A stretch of 6,716 nt of DNA. Source: Candidatus Thorarchaeota archaeon. GTDB taxonomy: Archaea; Asgardarchaeota; Thorarchaeia; Thorarchaeales; Thorarchaeaceae. This document shows, piece by piece, positions 5,716 through 6,716 of the stretch; the stretch's first letter is position 1, and every line of letters begins with the position of its first letter. Location: NCBI GenBank assembly GCA_016839345.1, contig JAEOUL010000148.1, positions 1 to 6,716 of the forward strand, written 5' to 3'. The notes beneath the pieces were generated by a model, which saw only the letters and a list, made by a program, of their open reading frames with translations, was not told the origin of the DNA and did not search any database. Both the position numbers and the translations under genes were made by a program.

Positions 5716-6716
5716 CTAATTTAAACCTACGAATTGGTGTGTTTGTTTGCAATTGTGGATTGAATATTGCTGGTACTGTCGATTGCGAGGCTGTAGCAAA
5801 GTATGCAGCCACTCTCCCAGATGTCACACATTCAGTCGACCTCCTTTTCGCATGTTCTGATGATGGTCAAGAAAATATCAAGCAAGCAATCAAAGATCAC
5901 AGTCTCAATCGAGTGATTGTGGCCTCGTGTACTCCTCGAACCCATGAACCTGTTTTCAGAGCATGTGTTGAAGAAGCTGGCTTGAATCGGTATCTGTATG
6001 ATCAAGTCAACCTACGTGAACATGTAAGCTGGGTTCACATGGATGACCATGATCTAGCTACAATGAAAGCTCAGGAACTTGTTGCCATGGCTGTTGAAAG
6101 AGCCAAATTTCTGGAACCACTGGAACGAAAATCAGTTGATGTTATCCAAAGTGCAGCTGTTGTCGGAGGAGGTGTAGCTGGAATATCCGCTGCATTGGAT
6201 TTAGCTAATGCTGGTTTTGAAACCCATCTTATCGAAAGTCGTCCAACTATAGGAGGCCAAATGGCACTATTAGACAAGGTCTTCCCCCAGAATGATTGCG
6301 CCATATGTATCTTAGGTCCTATAATGTCTAAGGTGGGACAACATCCAAAGATCAATCTCATGACATATAGTGAGATTGATGAAGTAGAAGGTTATGTTGG
6401 TAATTTTAGATTAAAAGTTAGAAAGAAATCACCGTACATAAACTATGAGAAATGCAATGGATGTGGAGATTGTGAAGCAGTCTGTCCAGTAAAAGTCACT
6501 AGTGAGTATGAATTTGGCATTGCAGAAAGAAAAGCTGTATACCGACCATTCCCACAAGCAGTGCCAAACAAATACACAATAGAAAAGAAGGGCACCTCAC
6601 CATGCAGGATTGCATGTCCTGCTCATGTGAATGTTCAAGCTTTTGTGACACTTCTGAAAGAAGAAAAATATGATGAGGCTTTAGAGATATACCGAAAGAA
6701 CTCACCATTTGCTGGA
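5712..6716 (+). CDS. hdrA: Second HdrA with GltD-like insertion, 3' end beyond the window
   Basis: An ATG overlapping the hdrB stop (ATGA) opens a frame that stays open for 335 codons to the window edge, so the gene is partial here. Visible domains: HdrA N-terminal domain (C13, C15, C48, C73); FAD motif GGGVAG (152-157) with E175; IGGQM (180-184); DCAIC (195-199); ferredoxin motif C248/C251/C254/C258-P; KAVYRPFPQAVP (274-285); then PCRIACPAHVNVQAF (297-311), the opening of the GltD-type Fe-S domain. The architecture therefore matches the hdrA at 362, with about 60% identity by eye over this stretch. As the distal gene of hdrC-hdrB-hdrA it is the likely dedicated partner of this HdrBC. Whether the insertion is complete, and whether the C-terminal ferredoxins are present, cannot be seen. 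Confidence 0.92.
   Translation, partial: MTNLNLRIGVFVCNCGLNIAGTVDCEAVAKYAATLPDVTHSVDLLFACSDDGQENIKQAIKDHSLNRVIVASCTPRTHEPVFRACVEEAGLNRYLYDQVNLREHVSWVHMDDHDLATMKAQELVAMAVERAKFLEPLERKSVDVIQSAAVVGGGVAGISAALDLANAGFETHLIESRPTIGGQMALLDKVFPQNDCAICILGPIMSKVGQHPKINLMTYSEIDEVEGYVGNFRLKVRKKSPYINYEKCNGCGDCEAVCPVKVTSEYEFGIAERKAVYRPFPQAVPNKYTIEKKGTSPCRIACPAHVNVQAFVTLLKEEKYDEALEIYRKNSPFAG
6242..6280 (+). repeat. 39-base tract identical to 895-933 in the first hdrA
   Basis: This is the partner copy of the tract in the first hdrA; both encode PTIGGQMALLDK with identical codons, while the sequence on both sides is diverged at synonymous sites. Confidence 0.9.
6338..6373 (+). repeat. 36-base tract identical to 991-1026 in the first hdrA
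   Basis: This is the partner copy of the second identical tract; both encode QHPKINLMTYS. Identity ends abruptly at the next codon (GAA versus GAG for the shared Glu). Confidence 0.9.

Noticed and set aside
6071..6361. Minus-strand ORF similar in sequence to another minus-strand ORF at 877-1155
   Set aside because: The similarity simply mirrors the homology of the two hdrA genes on the + strand; both are antisense shadows.

Overview
The window carries one metabolic theme: a heterodisulfide reductase (Hdr) locus with two large, unusual HdrA paralogues flanking an hdrC-hdrB pair. All genes are on the + strand. The GC content (roughly 40-45% by eye), frequent AGA/AGG/CGA arginine codons, Shine-Dalgarno sites of the GGAGG/GGTGA type and the Hdr content suggest an anaerobic archaeon. 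An Asgard (for example Thorarchaeota-like) or similar sediment archaeon is possible, but I cannot prove this, and an anaerobic bacterium is not excluded.

Layout. Positions 1-361 are AT-rich non-coding sequence ahead of a GTG-started gene. Positions 362-3742 encode a 1126-residue HdrA in which a complete GltD/NfnL-type NAD(P)H:FAD oxidoreductase module (about 460 residues) is nested inside the inserted ferredoxin domain of an otherwise normal HdrA. Positions 3743-4267 are a 525-base gap with a double hairpin plus T-run (likely terminator), several dyads, and a possible 53-codon ORF that ends 2 bases before hdrC. Then hdrC (4268-4822), hdrB (4819-5715) and a second hdrA (5712 to beyond the window end) follow, each overlapping the next by 4 bases (ATGA), so they form a tight translationally coupled operon. 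The second HdrA is visible for 335 residues, just long enough to show that it enters the same GltD-type insertion.

Working model (inference). HdrB carries two complete CCG cysteine motifs for non-cubane [4Fe-4S] clusters and is the disulfide-reducing subunit. HdrC is a two-cluster wire. HdrA holds the flavin that in known HdrABC complexes splits electron pairs between a disulfide and ferredoxin. In methanogens HdrA is fed by a hydrogenase or formate dehydrogenase through MvhD; none of these, and no FlxABCD genes, are in this window. The nested GltD module offers a built-in route to NAD(P)H, so the complex could couple NAD(H) (or NADP(H)), ferredoxin and a disulfide or similar acceptor in one enzyme. 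The two HdrA copies share about 60% protein identity by eye and nearly all synonymous sites have diverged, except for two short perfectly identical DNA tracts that look like paralogue gene conversion.
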